Origin: JABFSS01 sp964497975
GTDB lineage: Bacteria; Patescibacteriota; Gracilibacteria; Peribacterales; Peribacteraceae
Assembly (NCBI GenBank): GCA_964497975.1
Contig: CAZCFO010000006.1
Location: 9,304-73,303 of the forward strand
Direction of reading: 5' to 3'
DNA: 64,000 bases
Within the stretch, counting starts at the first letter, position 1, and every line of letters starts with the position of its first letter. The notes under the pieces are model-generated. The model did not search any database. It was given only the letters and a program-made list of their open reading frames with translations, and was not told the origin of the DNA. A program made the position numbers and the translations under genes. Positions 10,572 to 18,177 of the stretch are shown here, piece after piece.

Positions 10572-11074
10572 TTGAGGAGCGCGGGAAGTTCCTTCTCCAT
10601 GTCCTTCAGGAGGCGGTCCTGATCGCTCTTGCTGAACTCGCGCTCGATGATCTTGCCCGCCATGCGGACGACCACGGAGGCGAGGTTGCCCTGGATGTCG
10701 CGCACCATGCGGCCGCGCTCGTCATCCAGCTGCTGCTTGGCCTTGGCCAGGAGTCCGGAGGCCTCCTTCTCGGCGTTGGCGAGGATCTCCTTTTTGGCGG
10801 ATTCCGCCTGATGGCGCGCGTTCTCCAGGAATTTGCCGCACTCCGCGTCGATCTTCTTCATCTGCTCGAGCTTGAATTCGTCGAGCTCGCGGCGCTGGTT
10901 CTCGATGGCCTTGGTGTCCTCCATCGACTTGCGGATGCGCTCGCGGCGGTCATCGAGGAGCCGCAGAATCGGGCGGTACACGAGGAACGTGAGCACCCCG
11001 ATGAGGATGACGAAGTTGATGAGCTGGACGATAAACAGCTTCCAGTCGATGCCGAGGGTGGTAATGAGTTCCAT
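10568..11074 (-). CDS. atpF: ATP synthase Fo subunit b
   Basis: The membrane-anchored peripheral stalk of 168 residues. One N-terminal transmembrane helix (about 12-33, LFIVQLINFVILIGVLTFLVYRPI) is followed by a long charged coiled coil and a C-terminal segment ending in LPALLK. Only a single b-type gene is present, so the stalk is probably a homodimer. It overlaps atpH by 4 bases. The upstream context is CCGACCCCCT before the ATG, C-rich and without a Shine-Dalgarno site. A GGA-loop repeat separates it from atpE. Confidence 0.94.
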   Translation of the reverse strand: MELITTLGIDWKLFIVQLINFVILIGVLTFLVYRPILRLLDDRRERIRKSMEDTKAIENQRRELDEFKLEQMKKIDAECGKFLENARHQAESAKKEILANAEKEASGLLAKAKQQLDDERGRMVRDIQGNLASVVVRMAGKIIEREFSKSDQDRLLKDMEKELPALLK

Positions 11075-11120
11075 AGGGGGTCGGCCGTGGGTAGAAAATC
11101 CGCGCGGGGTCTACAGGATG

Positions 11121-11167
11121 TCATCCCGAGCAGCCCGTCGCGGAGCGGCGGGCGTATCGAGGGATCA
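11121..11167. repeat. GGA-loop hairpin repeat, copy B
   Basis: Same architecture as copy A at 6371: CCGAGCAG, stem CCCGTCGC, GGA, GCGGCGGG, CGTATCGAGGGATCA. Its terminal TCA is the atpE stop codon. It lies inside the atp operon. Confidence 0.75.
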
Positions 11168-11506
11168 AACGAATTTGACGATCAGAGCGACGACGAGTGC
11201 GTAGATGGCGACGGCCTCGGCGAAGGCGATGGCAAGGATCATCGGAGTCTGGATCTTGCCGGAGGCTTCGGGGTTGCGGCCGATGGCCTCGAGGGCCTTG
11301 GCGCCGATCATGCCGATGCCGATTCCGGGGCCCAGCGCTCCAAGGCCGATCGCCAGCGCGGTGGCGAGGCTCTTGAGATCGAGGGAGGAAGCGACGGTCG
11401 TGACGGCGTCCGCGGTGGCGGCGACGTCATGTCCGGCATCCTGCGCGAATGCGGCGACGGGAAGGAGGGCTGCAGCTGCGGCCATCAGGGGAAGAAATCT
11501 CTTCAT
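11165..11506 (-). CDS. atpE: ATP synthase Fo subunit c (with N-terminal signal-like extension)
   Basis: The rotor-ring proteolipid of 113 residues. A cleavable-looking N-terminus (MKRFLPLMAAAAALLPVAAFAQ) precedes the two-helix hairpin. Helix 1 has GALGPGIGIGMIGAKALEAIGRNPEA and helix 2 has AFAEAVAIYALVVALIV with the ion-binding Glu. Helix 1 has Ile where Na+-type rings have Gln (GPGIGQG), and the Glu is followed by Ala-Val instead of Ser-Thr, so proton coupling is inferred. The ATG at 11506 is preferred because a promoter covers the upstream in-frame codons. The stop codon is shared with repeat copy B. Confidence 0.95.
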   Translation of the reverse strand: MKRFLPLMAAAAALLPVAAFAQDAGHDVAATADAVTTVASSLDLKSLATALAIGLGALGPGIGIGMIGAKALEAIGRNPEASGKIQTPMILAIAFAEAVAIYALVVALIVKFV

Positions 11507-11534
11507 GACAGGAAGGGGGAGAAAATTCCCGCGG

Positions 11535-11563
11535 ATTCTATAGACCTTGGAAGGGGCAATCAA
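11535..11563 (-). promoter_or_regulatory. Internal promoter for atpE and downstream atp genes
   Basis: -35 TTGATT and -10 TAGAAT are separated by exactly 17 bases, with a predicted leader of about 22 bases ending CTCCCCCTTCCTGTC-ATG. This would allow extra expression of the high-copy c subunit. Confidence 0.55.
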
Positions 11564-11643
11564 GGGTTAAAGAGCCGTGGTCGGTTCGCAGGGAAAAGCC
11601 AAAAACCGCCCGTTCAGGCATCCGTCATCCGGATGAACGGAGC

Positions 11644-12426
11644 TCAGGCGTGGTCGTGATCGCCGTGCGCCGTCATCGCCATCGAGATGAAGACAGCCGT
11701 CAGCATCGCGAAGACGAGCGCCTGGATGACGCCGACGAAGAGCTCCAGTCCCATGAAGGGCACCGGAACCAGGTAGGGAACAAGACTGGAGATGACGACG
11801 AGAAGCACTTCGCCGGCGAAGATGTTGCCGAAGAGACGGAAGGCGAACGAGATGACCTTCGCGACCTCCCCGATGAGTTCCAGCAATCCCACGAACGTGC
11901 CGATGCCGTACGGCTTTTTCCAGGGCATGACGATGTACTTGCCCATGTGCGGCAGGATGCCGAGCGTCACGAAGCCCACGAGCTGCGTGAAGATCACCGA
12001 GACAACCGCGAACACCAGCGTCATATTGACGTCGGAGTTCATCGAGCGCAGCAGCGGGAGCATCATTTCGTGTCCGTTGTGGATGCCTGGGATCATGATG
12101 GTGCCGACGCCCGGAAGCAGGCCCATCCAGTTGCTGAGCATGATGAAGATGAACAGCGTTGCCAGCAGCGGGAAGAACTTGCGGGTCGTTTTGTCGTTGT
12201 TGGCGAAGATACCGTTGAAGAAGTCATACAACCCTCCGACGACGAGTTCCATGCCCATCTGAAAACGGCCCGGGACAAGCTTGTACCGCGTCGCCTTGAG
12301 ACGCAGGCCGATGAGCGTCAGCACGGCCATCGCCGCCCATGCCATCAGGAGCGTGTTGCGGATCTCGAAGCTTCCGATATGCAGGACCACTTCGGAACCG
12401 AGCGGGGGGACGGGAACGGCTGCCAT
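11644..12426 (-). CDS. atpB: ATP synthase Fo subunit a
   Basis: The stator channel subunit, multi-spanning and about 260 residues. The essential Arg lies in the conserved segment SFAFRLFGNIFAGEVLL, preceded by LLELIGEVAKVI. It ends with a His/Asp tail (AHGDHDHA). The ATG at 12426 is chosen. A TTG at 12480 would give an 18-residue extension and a TTGA overlap with the upstream gene's stop, so coupled initiation there is possible. The position in the operon between an HTH-like gene and atpE is unusual. Confidence 0.95.
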   Translation of the reverse strand: MAAVPVPPLGSEVVLHIGSFEIRNTLLMAWAAMAVLTLIGLRLKATRYKLVPGRFQMGMELVVGGLYDFFNGIFANNDKTTRKFFPLLATLFIFIMLSNWMGLLPGVGTIMIPGIHNGHEMMLPLLRSMNSDVNMTLVFAVVSVIFTQLVGFVTLGILPHMGKYIVMPWKKPYGIGTFVGLLELIGEVAKVISFAFRLFGNIFAGEVLLVVISSLVPYLVPVPFMGLELFVGVIQALVFAMLTAVFISMAMTAHGDHDHA

Positions 12427-12476
12427 GAACAAACGGATGGGAAGTGCGGCGACGCTAACAGGGCCGGGCCCGAGAT

Positions 12477-13070
12477 TCAAGGGTGTCCGGAGGGGGCTTC
12501 GACGGCGTCATGCACCGGTTTTTCCTTAGGAGGAGGAAGCTCGCCGTACGTTTCGGGCGGCAAGAGTTCTGCGACGGTCATGCCCAGGCTCTCCGCGACT
12601 TTCCTGCAGAAGACGGCGTTGCCCTGCACCGAAAAATTGCCGACGGCGATGTTTCGCAGCCTGTTGATATCCGTATCGCTCATTCCTCTTTCGCGGAGGA
12701 GGCTCTCCACGGAATTCCTCTGGGTGTGGAAGCGAATGCCGAATTTTTTTTGCAGAGCCGCGAACACGGGGGTCTTCGCGATGCCGGAAAACATCTGCCT
12801 CCGGAACTGGTCCGGGGGGAAACACTCCTCCACCGGCTTGCCCAGCAGCTCTGCAACCTTCCGCATGACCGCCCCGCTCATTTCCACCGAGCGCTCGCGG
12901 GAAAACAACGCCCGGAGGACGGCGCGATAATGCGGAGTCAGCTCGTGGTGCTTGCCAAACCGCTCGATATGCCCCCGGAAGTTCCGGTCGACGACGCCGC
13001 GAAACGTGAGATCTTCCTGAGGCGCTGGAGCCTCCGCGGTGGACGCGGAATCATGAGAATAGTTTTCCAT
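12477..13070 (-). CDS. Unknown protein with two XRE-like helical halves, inside the atp operon
   Basis: A 197-residue soluble protein with no firm family. Two segments resemble each other: VMRKVAELLGKPVEECFPPDQF (about 80-100) and FCRKVAESLGMTVAELLPPETY (about 155-175). Each is preceded by a helical stretch, as in degenerate XRE-type helix-turn-helix units (LLRERGMSDTDINRLRN). The N-terminal 30 residues and the Pro-rich end look disordered. It lies between atpI and atpB, the place where N-ATPase operons carry atpR, but it has no membrane segment and is not AtpR. A DNA- or RNA-binding regulator of the operon is a guess. Confidence 0.7.
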   Translation of the reverse strand: MENYSHDSASTAEAPAPQEDLTFRGVVDRNFRGHIERFGKHHELTPHYRAVLRALFSRERSVEMSGAVMRKVAELLGKPVEECFPPDQFRRQMFSGIAKTPVFAALQKKFGIRFHTQRNSVESLLRERGMSDTDINRLRNIAVGNFSVQGNAVFCRKVAESLGMTVAELLPPETYGELPPPKEKPVHDAVEAPSGHP

Positions 13071-13122
13071 ACTGGAGACACATTCTCTCACGGGATTACA
13101 GACTTGCAACTGCCCCGGCAGG

Positions 13123-13419
13123 TCATTTGCCGGCCTGCAGCTCTTTGATGACGCTGCGCACGCTCATCGCCGAAATGATCAGCGAGAGCGGAATGCCGAT
13201 GAGGACGAAGAGCGGGCTCGTGGCGAGGTATTTGTCGAGCCACGCGCCACCCAGCACAAACAAGACCGCCGGGACGGCGATCATCCAGCCGATCTGCCCG
13301 GCGATGCCGAAGACGCGGTACCACGAGGCGTTGTCGGCGGTCATCCCGGTGCGGGGACGCGAAGAGACGACGGAGGAAGTCCGTGGCTCATCCCCAGAAG
13401 AAGATTCCGACTGGTGCAT
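13123..13419 (-). CDS. AtpI/AtpZ-like membrane protein of the ATP synthase operon
   Basis: A 98-residue protein with a polar N-terminus and two predicted transmembrane helices (IAGQIGWMIAVPAVLFVLGGAWLD and PLFVLIGIPLSLIISAMSVRSVI). This matches the small AtpI/Z proteins thought to assist c-ring assembly or Mg2+ supply. The spacing between helices (KYLATSP) is typical of the putative F0F1-ATPase subunit family. The ATG at 13419 is chosen; the longer open frame upstream is antisense to atpC codon structure. It lies between atpC and the HTH-like gene. Confidence 0.75.
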   Translation of the reverse strand: MHQSESSSGDEPRTSSVVSSRPRTGMTADNASWYRVFGIAGQIGWMIAVPAVLFVLGGAWLDKYLATSPLFVLIGIPLSLIISAMSVRSVIKELQAGK

Positions 13420-13429
13420 ACCTGCAGTG

Positions 13430-13491
13430 TAACTCCCAACTCTCGGTTTCCAACTCACAATTGTGAGTTGTTGATTGTGAATTGTGAGTTC
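13430..13491. repeat. Word-hairpin, 7-base word AACTCAC (copy 1)
   Basis: The words are AACTCCC, AACTCTC, GGTTTCC, AACTCAC. The apex palindrome AACTCACAATTGTGAGTT is followed by complementary words. It is intra-operonic, between atpC and atpI. Confidence 0.85.
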
Positions 13492-13496
13492 GGCAA

Positions 13497-13919
13497 TCAC
13501 GCCGTTCTTCTCCCCCTCGCCTTGTGCCTGCGGATCGTGGAGAGCCGGGCGATTTCGCGCTCGATGAGGGCTGAAGCTTCCGCGAATCCTTCGGCGTCGT
13601 CGCGGCGTTCGACGGCGAGCTTCTCCGCGCGGGACATCGCCGCCTCCACCGCGGCCTCCTCCAGCTTGTCGGCGCGGTCGGCCGTGTCGGCCAGGATGCG
13701 GATGCTTTTGCCGTCGACTTCGATGACGCCCCGCGAGCAGGCGAAGAACCACTCCTCCTTCCCCTTGCGCGCGATGACGGTGCCCGGAGCGAGAACGGAG
13801 ATGACCGGAACGTGCCCGCCCAAGACGGTGATCTCCCCTTCGGACGTCGGCATGGTCAGCGACTCCACGTCGCCATCGAAGATCGTTTCGTCGGGGGTGA
13901 TGATGTGGGCGTGGATCAT
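13497..13919 (-). CDS. atpC: ATP synthase F1 epsilon subunit
   Basis: The regulatory and rotor subunit of 140 residues. The beta-sandwich start IHAHIITPDETIFDGDVESLTMPTSEGEITVLGGHVPVI is diagnostic. It ends with a helical domain (ADKLEEAAVEAAMSRAEKLAVE) and an Arg/Lys-rich tail RRHKARGRRTA. The ATG at 13919 is chosen because the 12 extra codons upstream belong to the ATTCG repeat. It is placed directly after atpD, as in N-ATPase and other split-order operons. Confidence 0.94.
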   Translation of the reverse strand: MIHAHIITPDETIFDGDVESLTMPTSEGEITVLGGHVPVISVLAPGTVIARKGKEEWFFACSRGVIEVDGKSIRILADTADRADKLEEAAVEAAMSRAEKLAVERRDDAEGFAEASALIEREIARLSTIRRHKARGRRTA

Positions 13920-13925
13920 GGGCGC

Positions 13926-13991
13926 GAATTTCGAATTATGAATTATGAATGGCATTCTATCCGCGATTCGTTATTCGTCATTCATGATTCG
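13926..13991. repeat. Word-hairpin, 7-base word GAATNAC (copy 1)
   Basis: The left words are GAATTTC, GAATTAT, GAATTAT, GAATGGC. The right arm read on the other strand gives GAATCAT, GAATGAC, GAATAAC, GAATCGC. It is intra-operonic, between atpD and atpC. Confidence 0.85.
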
Positions 13992-14012
13992 CCGCGGAAG
14001 AAGAAAGAAATC

Positions 14013-15383
14013 CTACGCTTTTACTTCGTCGATGCCTCCCTTCATATAGAACGCCTGCTCCGGCACGGCATCCATTTCGCCGTCGAGGATGGCTTTGAAG
14101 CCGCGGACGGTATCGGCGCGGCGGACGAACTTGCCGGCGATGCCCGTGAAGGCCTCGGCGACGAAGAACGGCTGCGAGAGGAATTTCTGGATCTTGCGGG
14201 CGCGCTGGACGGTGCGCTTATCCTCCTCGGAGAGCTCTTCCATGCCGAGGATGGCGATGATGTCCTGGAGCTCCTTGTAGCGCTGCAGCATCTTCTGCAT
14301 GTTGCGGGCGACGTCGTAGTGCTCCTGTCCGACGTTGGCGACGGAAAGGATGGTGGAGGTCGAGTCGAGCGGGTCGACGGCAGGGTAGATGCCCAGTTCC
14401 GCGAGCGAGCGCGTGAGAACGATGGTGGAGTCGAGGTGGGCGAAGGTCGTCGCCGGTGCCGGGTCGGTAAGGTCATCGGCGGGGACGTAGACGGCCTGCA
14501 CGGAGGTGATGGAGCCTTTCTTGGTGGAGGTGATCCGCTCCTGCACCTGTCCCATTTCGACGGCGAGCGTGGGCTGGTAGCCGACGGCGGAGGGCACGCG
14601 GCCCAGCAGCGCGGAGACTTCGGAGCCGGCCTGCGTGAAACGGAAGATGTTGTCGATGAAGAGGAGGACGTCGCGCTGCTCCTCGTCGCGGAAGTACTCG
14701 GCCATCGAGAGGCCCGAGAGGGCGACGCGGAGGCGGGGTCCCGGCGGCTCGTTCATCTGGCCGAAGACGAGGGCGGTCTTTTCCAGAACGCCGGATTCCT
14801 TCATTTCGTAGTAGAGGTCGTTTCCTTCTCGCGAGCGCTCCCCCACTCCGGCAAAGACGGAGAATCCTCCGTGCTCGGCGGCGATATTGCGGATGAGTTC
14901 CTTGACGATGACGGTCTTGCCGACGCCCGCTCCGCCGAAGAGTCCGACTTTGCCTCCCTTGAGGATCGGACAGATGAGGTCGATGACCTTGATGCCGGTC
15001 TCGAGGATTTCGGTTTCGGTGGACTGGTCGGTGAATGAGGGTGCCGGGCGATGGATGGCGTACTTCTTCTTCGCCTTCACCGCGGGCAGGCCGTCGATCG
15101 GATTGCCGAGAACGTCGAACATGCGGCCCAGCGTCTCGGGCCCCACGGGCACGGAGATGGCGGCGCCGGTATCGACCACGGGCGTTCCGCGGCGCAGGCC
15201 GTCGGTGGCGCCCATCGCGATGGCGCGGACGTTGTTGTCATCCATGTGCTGCTGCACCTCGAGCGTCAGCTCCTCGTTGCCGATCTTGACCGTCAGCGCG
15301 TTAAAAAGTGCGGGCAGATGCTGGGCTTCGTCGAAGTGGCAGTCCACGACGGCGCCGACGACCTGGGAAACGTGACCGGACAT
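14013..15383 (-). CDS. atpD: ATP synthase F1 beta subunit
   Basis: The catalytic subunit of F1 (456 residues). Walker A GGAGVGKT lies at about 150-157, followed by GERSREGNDLYYEM. Walker B is LLFIDNIFRFTQAGSEVSALLGR and the loop PSAVGYQPTLA is present. It is the first gene of the operon here, upstream of atpC, unlike the common B-E-F-H-A-G-D-C order. The ATG at 15383 follows CCCTAACCCTCCGCGT, which lacks a Shine-Dalgarno site. The open frame continues far upstream but only as antisense of the DedA gene. Confidence 0.97.
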   Translation of the reverse strand: MSGHVSQVVGAVVDCHFDEAQHLPALFNALTVKIGNEELTLEVQQHMDDNNVRAIAMGATDGLRRGTPVVDTGAAISVPVGPETLGRMFDVLGNPIDGLPAVKAKKKYAIHRPAPSFTDQSTETEILETGIKVIDLICPILKGGKVGLFGGAGVGKTVIVKELIRNIAAEHGGFSVFAGVGERSREGNDLYYEMKESGVLEKTALVFGQMNEPPGPRLRVALSGLSMAEYFRDEEQRDVLLFIDNIFRFTQAGSEVSALLGRVPSAVGYQPTLAVEMGQVQERITSTKKGSITSVQAVYVPADDLTDPAPATTFAHLDSTIVLTRSLAELGIYPAVDPLDSTSTILSVANVGQEHYDVARNMQKMLQRYKELQDIIAILGMEELSEEDKRTVQRARKIQKFLSQPFFVAEAFTGIAGKFVRRADTVRGFKAILDGEMDAVPEQAFYMKGGIDEVKA

Positions 15384-15435
15384 ACGCGGAGGGTTAGGGA
15401 TAGGATTCGGGTTCGGATGAACCGGAAGCCGCGGC

Positions 15436-15464
15436 ATCCTAAATGATCGACGCAAGATGATCAA
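15436..15464 (-). promoter_or_regulatory. Promoter of the atp operon
   Basis: -35 TTGATC and -10 TAGGAT with a 17-base spacer give a predicted leader of about 46 bases before atpD. Confidence 0.5.
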
Positions 15465-15505
15465 TGCTCTCAAGGGCCATTCCAACAGGCTGTTGGCTGC
15501 GTCGG

Positions 15506-16180
15506 TCAGGCCCGGTCCCTGCCTTTCAGCCACTGCGACGGGTTGCCGGTTTTTCTCTTCCAGTAAAGCCAGGCGATGATTCCCCCGACTCCAAGGACGA
15601 TGACCGCCTTGAGCACCGTCTCGGCGGTGTCGATGCCGTTCATCAGGGAAGTCGCGGCCGAGAGGCCGGTGTACCCGATGAGCATGAACGTGAGGTTGCG
15701 GATGTAGAAGCCGATGGTGGTGGCCACGAGGAACGTCCGGAGCCGGATCTTGAGCACGCCGCAGACCAGGGAAATCGGGGTGCTGGGCATGACCGGGATG
15801 GACCGCAGCAAGAGGAGAACAACGTCGTCCTTCCAGGTGCCGTGGAAGCGGCTGCCGAAATTCTCCAGATCCTGGTGGCGGACGCCGATGTACTTGCCGA
15901 ACCGGGGAACGGCAAGATCTTCGAGCTTGTCGCCAAGAACGTAGAACAGCCACGCACCGAGCGTTTTGGCAATCGTTGCGAGCACGCAGATCCATAAAAG
16001 ATAGGGCACGCCCAGCTGCTGCGTGGCCGCGATGCTGCCCGCGAGGGTCGACACGAGCGGCGACGGGATGGGCGCGAGGATTTCCTCCACGATCCCGCCG
16101 ACCATCACGAACAACGGCAGCGGGACGGACTGCCCCAGCTGCTCGAGCCACTGGATCATGTTCTGGATCATGGAGGGCAT
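15506..16180 (-). CDS. DedA/VTT-domain membrane protein
   Basis: A 224-residue integral membrane protein with the layout of the DedA (VTT) family, whose members include flippase-like proteins needed for membrane homeostasis. The N-terminal re-entrant region has GIVEEILAPIPSPLVSTLAG. The conserved central part LLRSIPVMPSTPISLVCGVLKIRLRTFLVATTIGFYIRN follows, then a C-terminal helix and a basic tail. The substrate is unknown. It lies 142 bases downstream of the S41 protease gene with a word-hairpin between. Confidence 0.8.
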   Translation of the reverse strand: MPSMIQNMIQWLEQLGQSVPLPLFVMVGGIVEEILAPIPSPLVSTLAGSIAATQQLGVPYLLWICVLATIAKTLGAWLFYVLGDKLEDLAVPRFGKYIGVRHQDLENFGSRFHGTWKDDVVLLLLRSIPVMPSTPISLVCGVLKIRLRTFLVATTIGFYIRNLTFMLIGYTGLSAATSLMNGIDTAETVLKAVIVLGVGGIIAWLYWKRKTGNPSQWLKGRDRA

Positions 16181-16228
16181 GGTACAGATTTCTCATAGGG
16201 AAAAATACCGCCCCCCAGAACCATGATG

Positions 16229-16322
16229 AAAGCAAACGAGGCAAACGAAGAAAACGAGGATGCTTCGGCTGAGCTCAGCACAGGTCCTCGTTTGCCTCGT
16301 TTGCTTCGTTTTCCTCGGTTTC
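16229..16322. repeat. Word-hairpin, 9-base word CAAACGANG (copy 2)
   Basis: The arms are CAAACGAGG, CAAACGAAG, AAAACGAGG and their complement. The loop holds GCTTCGGCTGAGCTCAGCACAGG, the inverse of the loop of copy 1 at 3.1 kb. It ends directly at the stop codon of the S41 protease. Confidence 0.85.
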
Positions 16323-18011
16323 CTATCTCAACATCTCCATCGCCTTCTTCATCTGGAGGTCTTCCTTGGCACCCGCCTCCATCTCGACGACGGTGTCCGG
16401 GCTCACGCCCAGCTTGTCGATCTTGCGGCCGAGCGGCGTACGCCATTCGGCGATCGTGAACTTGAGGCTGGAGCCGTCGGTGAACTGCACAACCTGCTGG
16501 ACCGTCCCCTTGCCGTACGTGGTGACGCCGACGAGCCGCGCCCGCTTGCTGTCCTGCAGCGCCCCCGCGACGATCTCGGACGCGCTCGCGGAGCCCTTGT
16601 TGACGAGAACGATGAGCGGGACGGAAGCCTTCACGACCGGTTCATCCTCCGTGGTGTCGGTGTGCGTGAGGTCGCGCTCCATGATGGAGACATATGGACT
16701 GCCCTTGGGGAGGAACGAGCCGGCCACGACGCCCGCCGCGTGCAGCAGGCCGCCGGGATTGTTGCGGAGATCCAGGATGATCCCGCGGGGATTCGTCTCC
16801 TGCACCGCCGCGAGGGTTTCCCGGAATTTCTTGTCCGTCGTGTCCCAGAACTGGAGGATTTTCACGATCGCGATGTCCTGCTCCCGGCTCACCTCGACCT
16901 CGGGGATGAACACCTGCGCGCGCGTGATGGTGACGTCGAATTCGGTGCCGCCGCGCCGGATGCGGAAGACGCCCGTGGAGTTCTTGGGGCCGCGGACCTT
17001 GCTGACCGCCTCGTCGAGCGTCATGCCCTGCAGGCTGACGCCGTCGACGGAGAGAATCTGATCTTTGGGCTGGAGGCCGGCTTTTTCGGCGGGCGATCCC
17101 CGCAGCGGCGAGACGATCGTCAGGATCGCGCCGGTCATCTCGACCGTGGCGCCGATGCCTTCCACTTCGCCCTTCATCTGCATCTGGAAATCCTGATTCC
17201 TGGCCTTGGGCATGTACGTCGTGTACGGATCGCCGAGCGAATTCACGAGGCCCTCGATCGCCTTGTCGGCCGCCTTTTCGGACTCGATGCGGTCCTGATA
17301 GAGGTAGCCGCGCCGCAGCGTGTTCCAGACGTCGCGGAGGAGGTCGTTTTTCGGAAGCGATTCATCCGTCACCCTCTGGAGCTGCACGCGGATGATGGGC
17401 GACGACATCGTCTCGGTGCCCTGCGCAGGGGCGGCGAGCTGGAACGCGCGGGAGAGCAGGAGCTGGCCTTCCTTTCCGCGCAGCGGGCGCTTGAGCCCGA
17501 ACACCGTCGTGCCTGCGGGCTTCATCCATTGCTTCTCGAGCGCGAGCGACACCCGCGCGCGGTCGGGACCGGTCACGGCGTCCGTGAAGGCTTTCGCTGC
17601 GGCATCGGAGGTTCCCGACGCATGCACCTGGAGAAGGAGAGCGAGGAATTCAATCGCCTCCCCGCGCTGGACGGTCTTGGAAAAATTCAGCGACCGCTCG
17701 CCACCAAACGCGGCAAGAGCCTTGCGGGTATGCGCGGCGCGCACATACGGCAGAAGCGCATCCGGCACCTTGTCGAACGGGACGGAGCCCGCCTGCGGGA
17801 GCGGCATGCCGGCGCCCTTCACCGCGGCGCGGATCAAATCCGCACGCGTCACGGACTGCGCCTCCCGTGCATTGAGCAATTGGGAAGCGGTCGCGGCGCC
17901 CGCGGCGGACGGAAGCATGAGCGACAGGACAAGGCTCAGGCTGAACAAACGGACGGCGCTGGTGCGGGCGCGCCGAAATCCCGGTGTGTGCGGATGGATC
18001 ATGGGAGACAC
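16323..18011 (-). CDS. S41-family C-terminal processing protease with N-terminal SLH-like region
   Basis: A secreted or periplasm-side serine protease of 562 residues. A basic N-terminus and hydrophobic stretch (SAVRLFSLSLVLSLMLPSAAGA) form a signal peptide. Two SLH-like segments follow (about 40-130). Next come the CtpA-type N-terminal helical region, a PDZ domain (GEVEGIGATVEM to IRRGGTEFDVTITRA, about 285-370) and the peptidase core. The nucleophile Ser lies in NKGSASASEIVAGAL and the general-base Lys in YGKGTVQQV, so the Ser/Lys dyad is intact. A role in processing exported or wall-bound proteins is inferred. It is co-directional with the PrsW gene upstream. Confidence 0.9.
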   Translation of the reverse strand: MSPMIHPHTPGFRRARTSAVRLFSLSLVLSLMLPSAAGAATASQLLNAREAQSVTRADLIRAAVKGAGMPLPQAGSVPFDKVPDALLPYVRAAHTRKALAAFGGERSLNFSKTVQRGEAIEFLALLLQVHASGTSDAAAKAFTDAVTGPDRARVSLALEKQWMKPAGTTVFGLKRPLRGKEGQLLLSRAFQLAAPAQGTETMSSPIIRVQLQRVTDESLPKNDLLRDVWNTLRRGYLYQDRIESEKAADKAIEGLVNSLGDPYTTYMPKARNQDFQMQMKGEVEGIGATVEMTGAILTIVSPLRGSPAEKAGLQPKDQILSVDGVSLQGMTLDEAVSKVRGPKNSTGVFRIRRGGTEFDVTITRAQVFIPEVEVSREQDIAIVKILQFWDTTDKKFRETLAAVQETNPRGIILDLRNNPGGLLHAAGVVAGSFLPKGSPYVSIMERDLTHTDTTEDEPVVKASVPLIVLVNKGSASASEIVAGALQDSKRARLVGVTTYGKGTVQQVVQFTDGSSLKFTIAEWRTPLGRKIDKLGVSPDTVVEMEAGAKEDLQMKKAMEMLR

Positions 18012-18061
18012 GGTAACAGGGGGTCGCGCGAGTGGCCAGATGAGGTTAAGGAAAAAGTCTG

Positions 18062-18130
18062 ACGAATAATGAATGACGAATTACGAATATTTGTCTAGAA
18101 CGCATTCGTAATTCGTCATTCGTGATTCGG
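18062..18130. repeat. Word-hairpin, 7-base word GAATNAC (copy 2)
   Basis: The words GAATAAT, GAATGAC, GAATTAC, GAAT face ATTCGTA, ATTCGTC, ATTCGTG. The loop contains GTCTAGAA, which is also found in the loop of copy 3 at 36.5 kb. Confidence 0.85.
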
Positions 18131-18177
18131 CCGATGGTTCGCTCGCCATGACATCTCCCCTCATATCTTATTTCGCA

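Noticed and set aside
11121..11167. Attachment site or insertion-sequence end at atpE
   Set aside because: No transposase or target duplication is nearby, and the same element occurs at several unrelated places as a short hairpin.
13123..13752. A 209-codon frame including the AtpI-like protein
   Set aside because: The first 111 codons are an out-of-frame reading of atpC and of a repeat; the membrane protein begins at 13419.
14013..16244. A 743-codon frame including AtpD
   Set aside because: The upstream half is an alternative frame of the DedA gene; AtpD starts at 15383 with its normal N-terminus.
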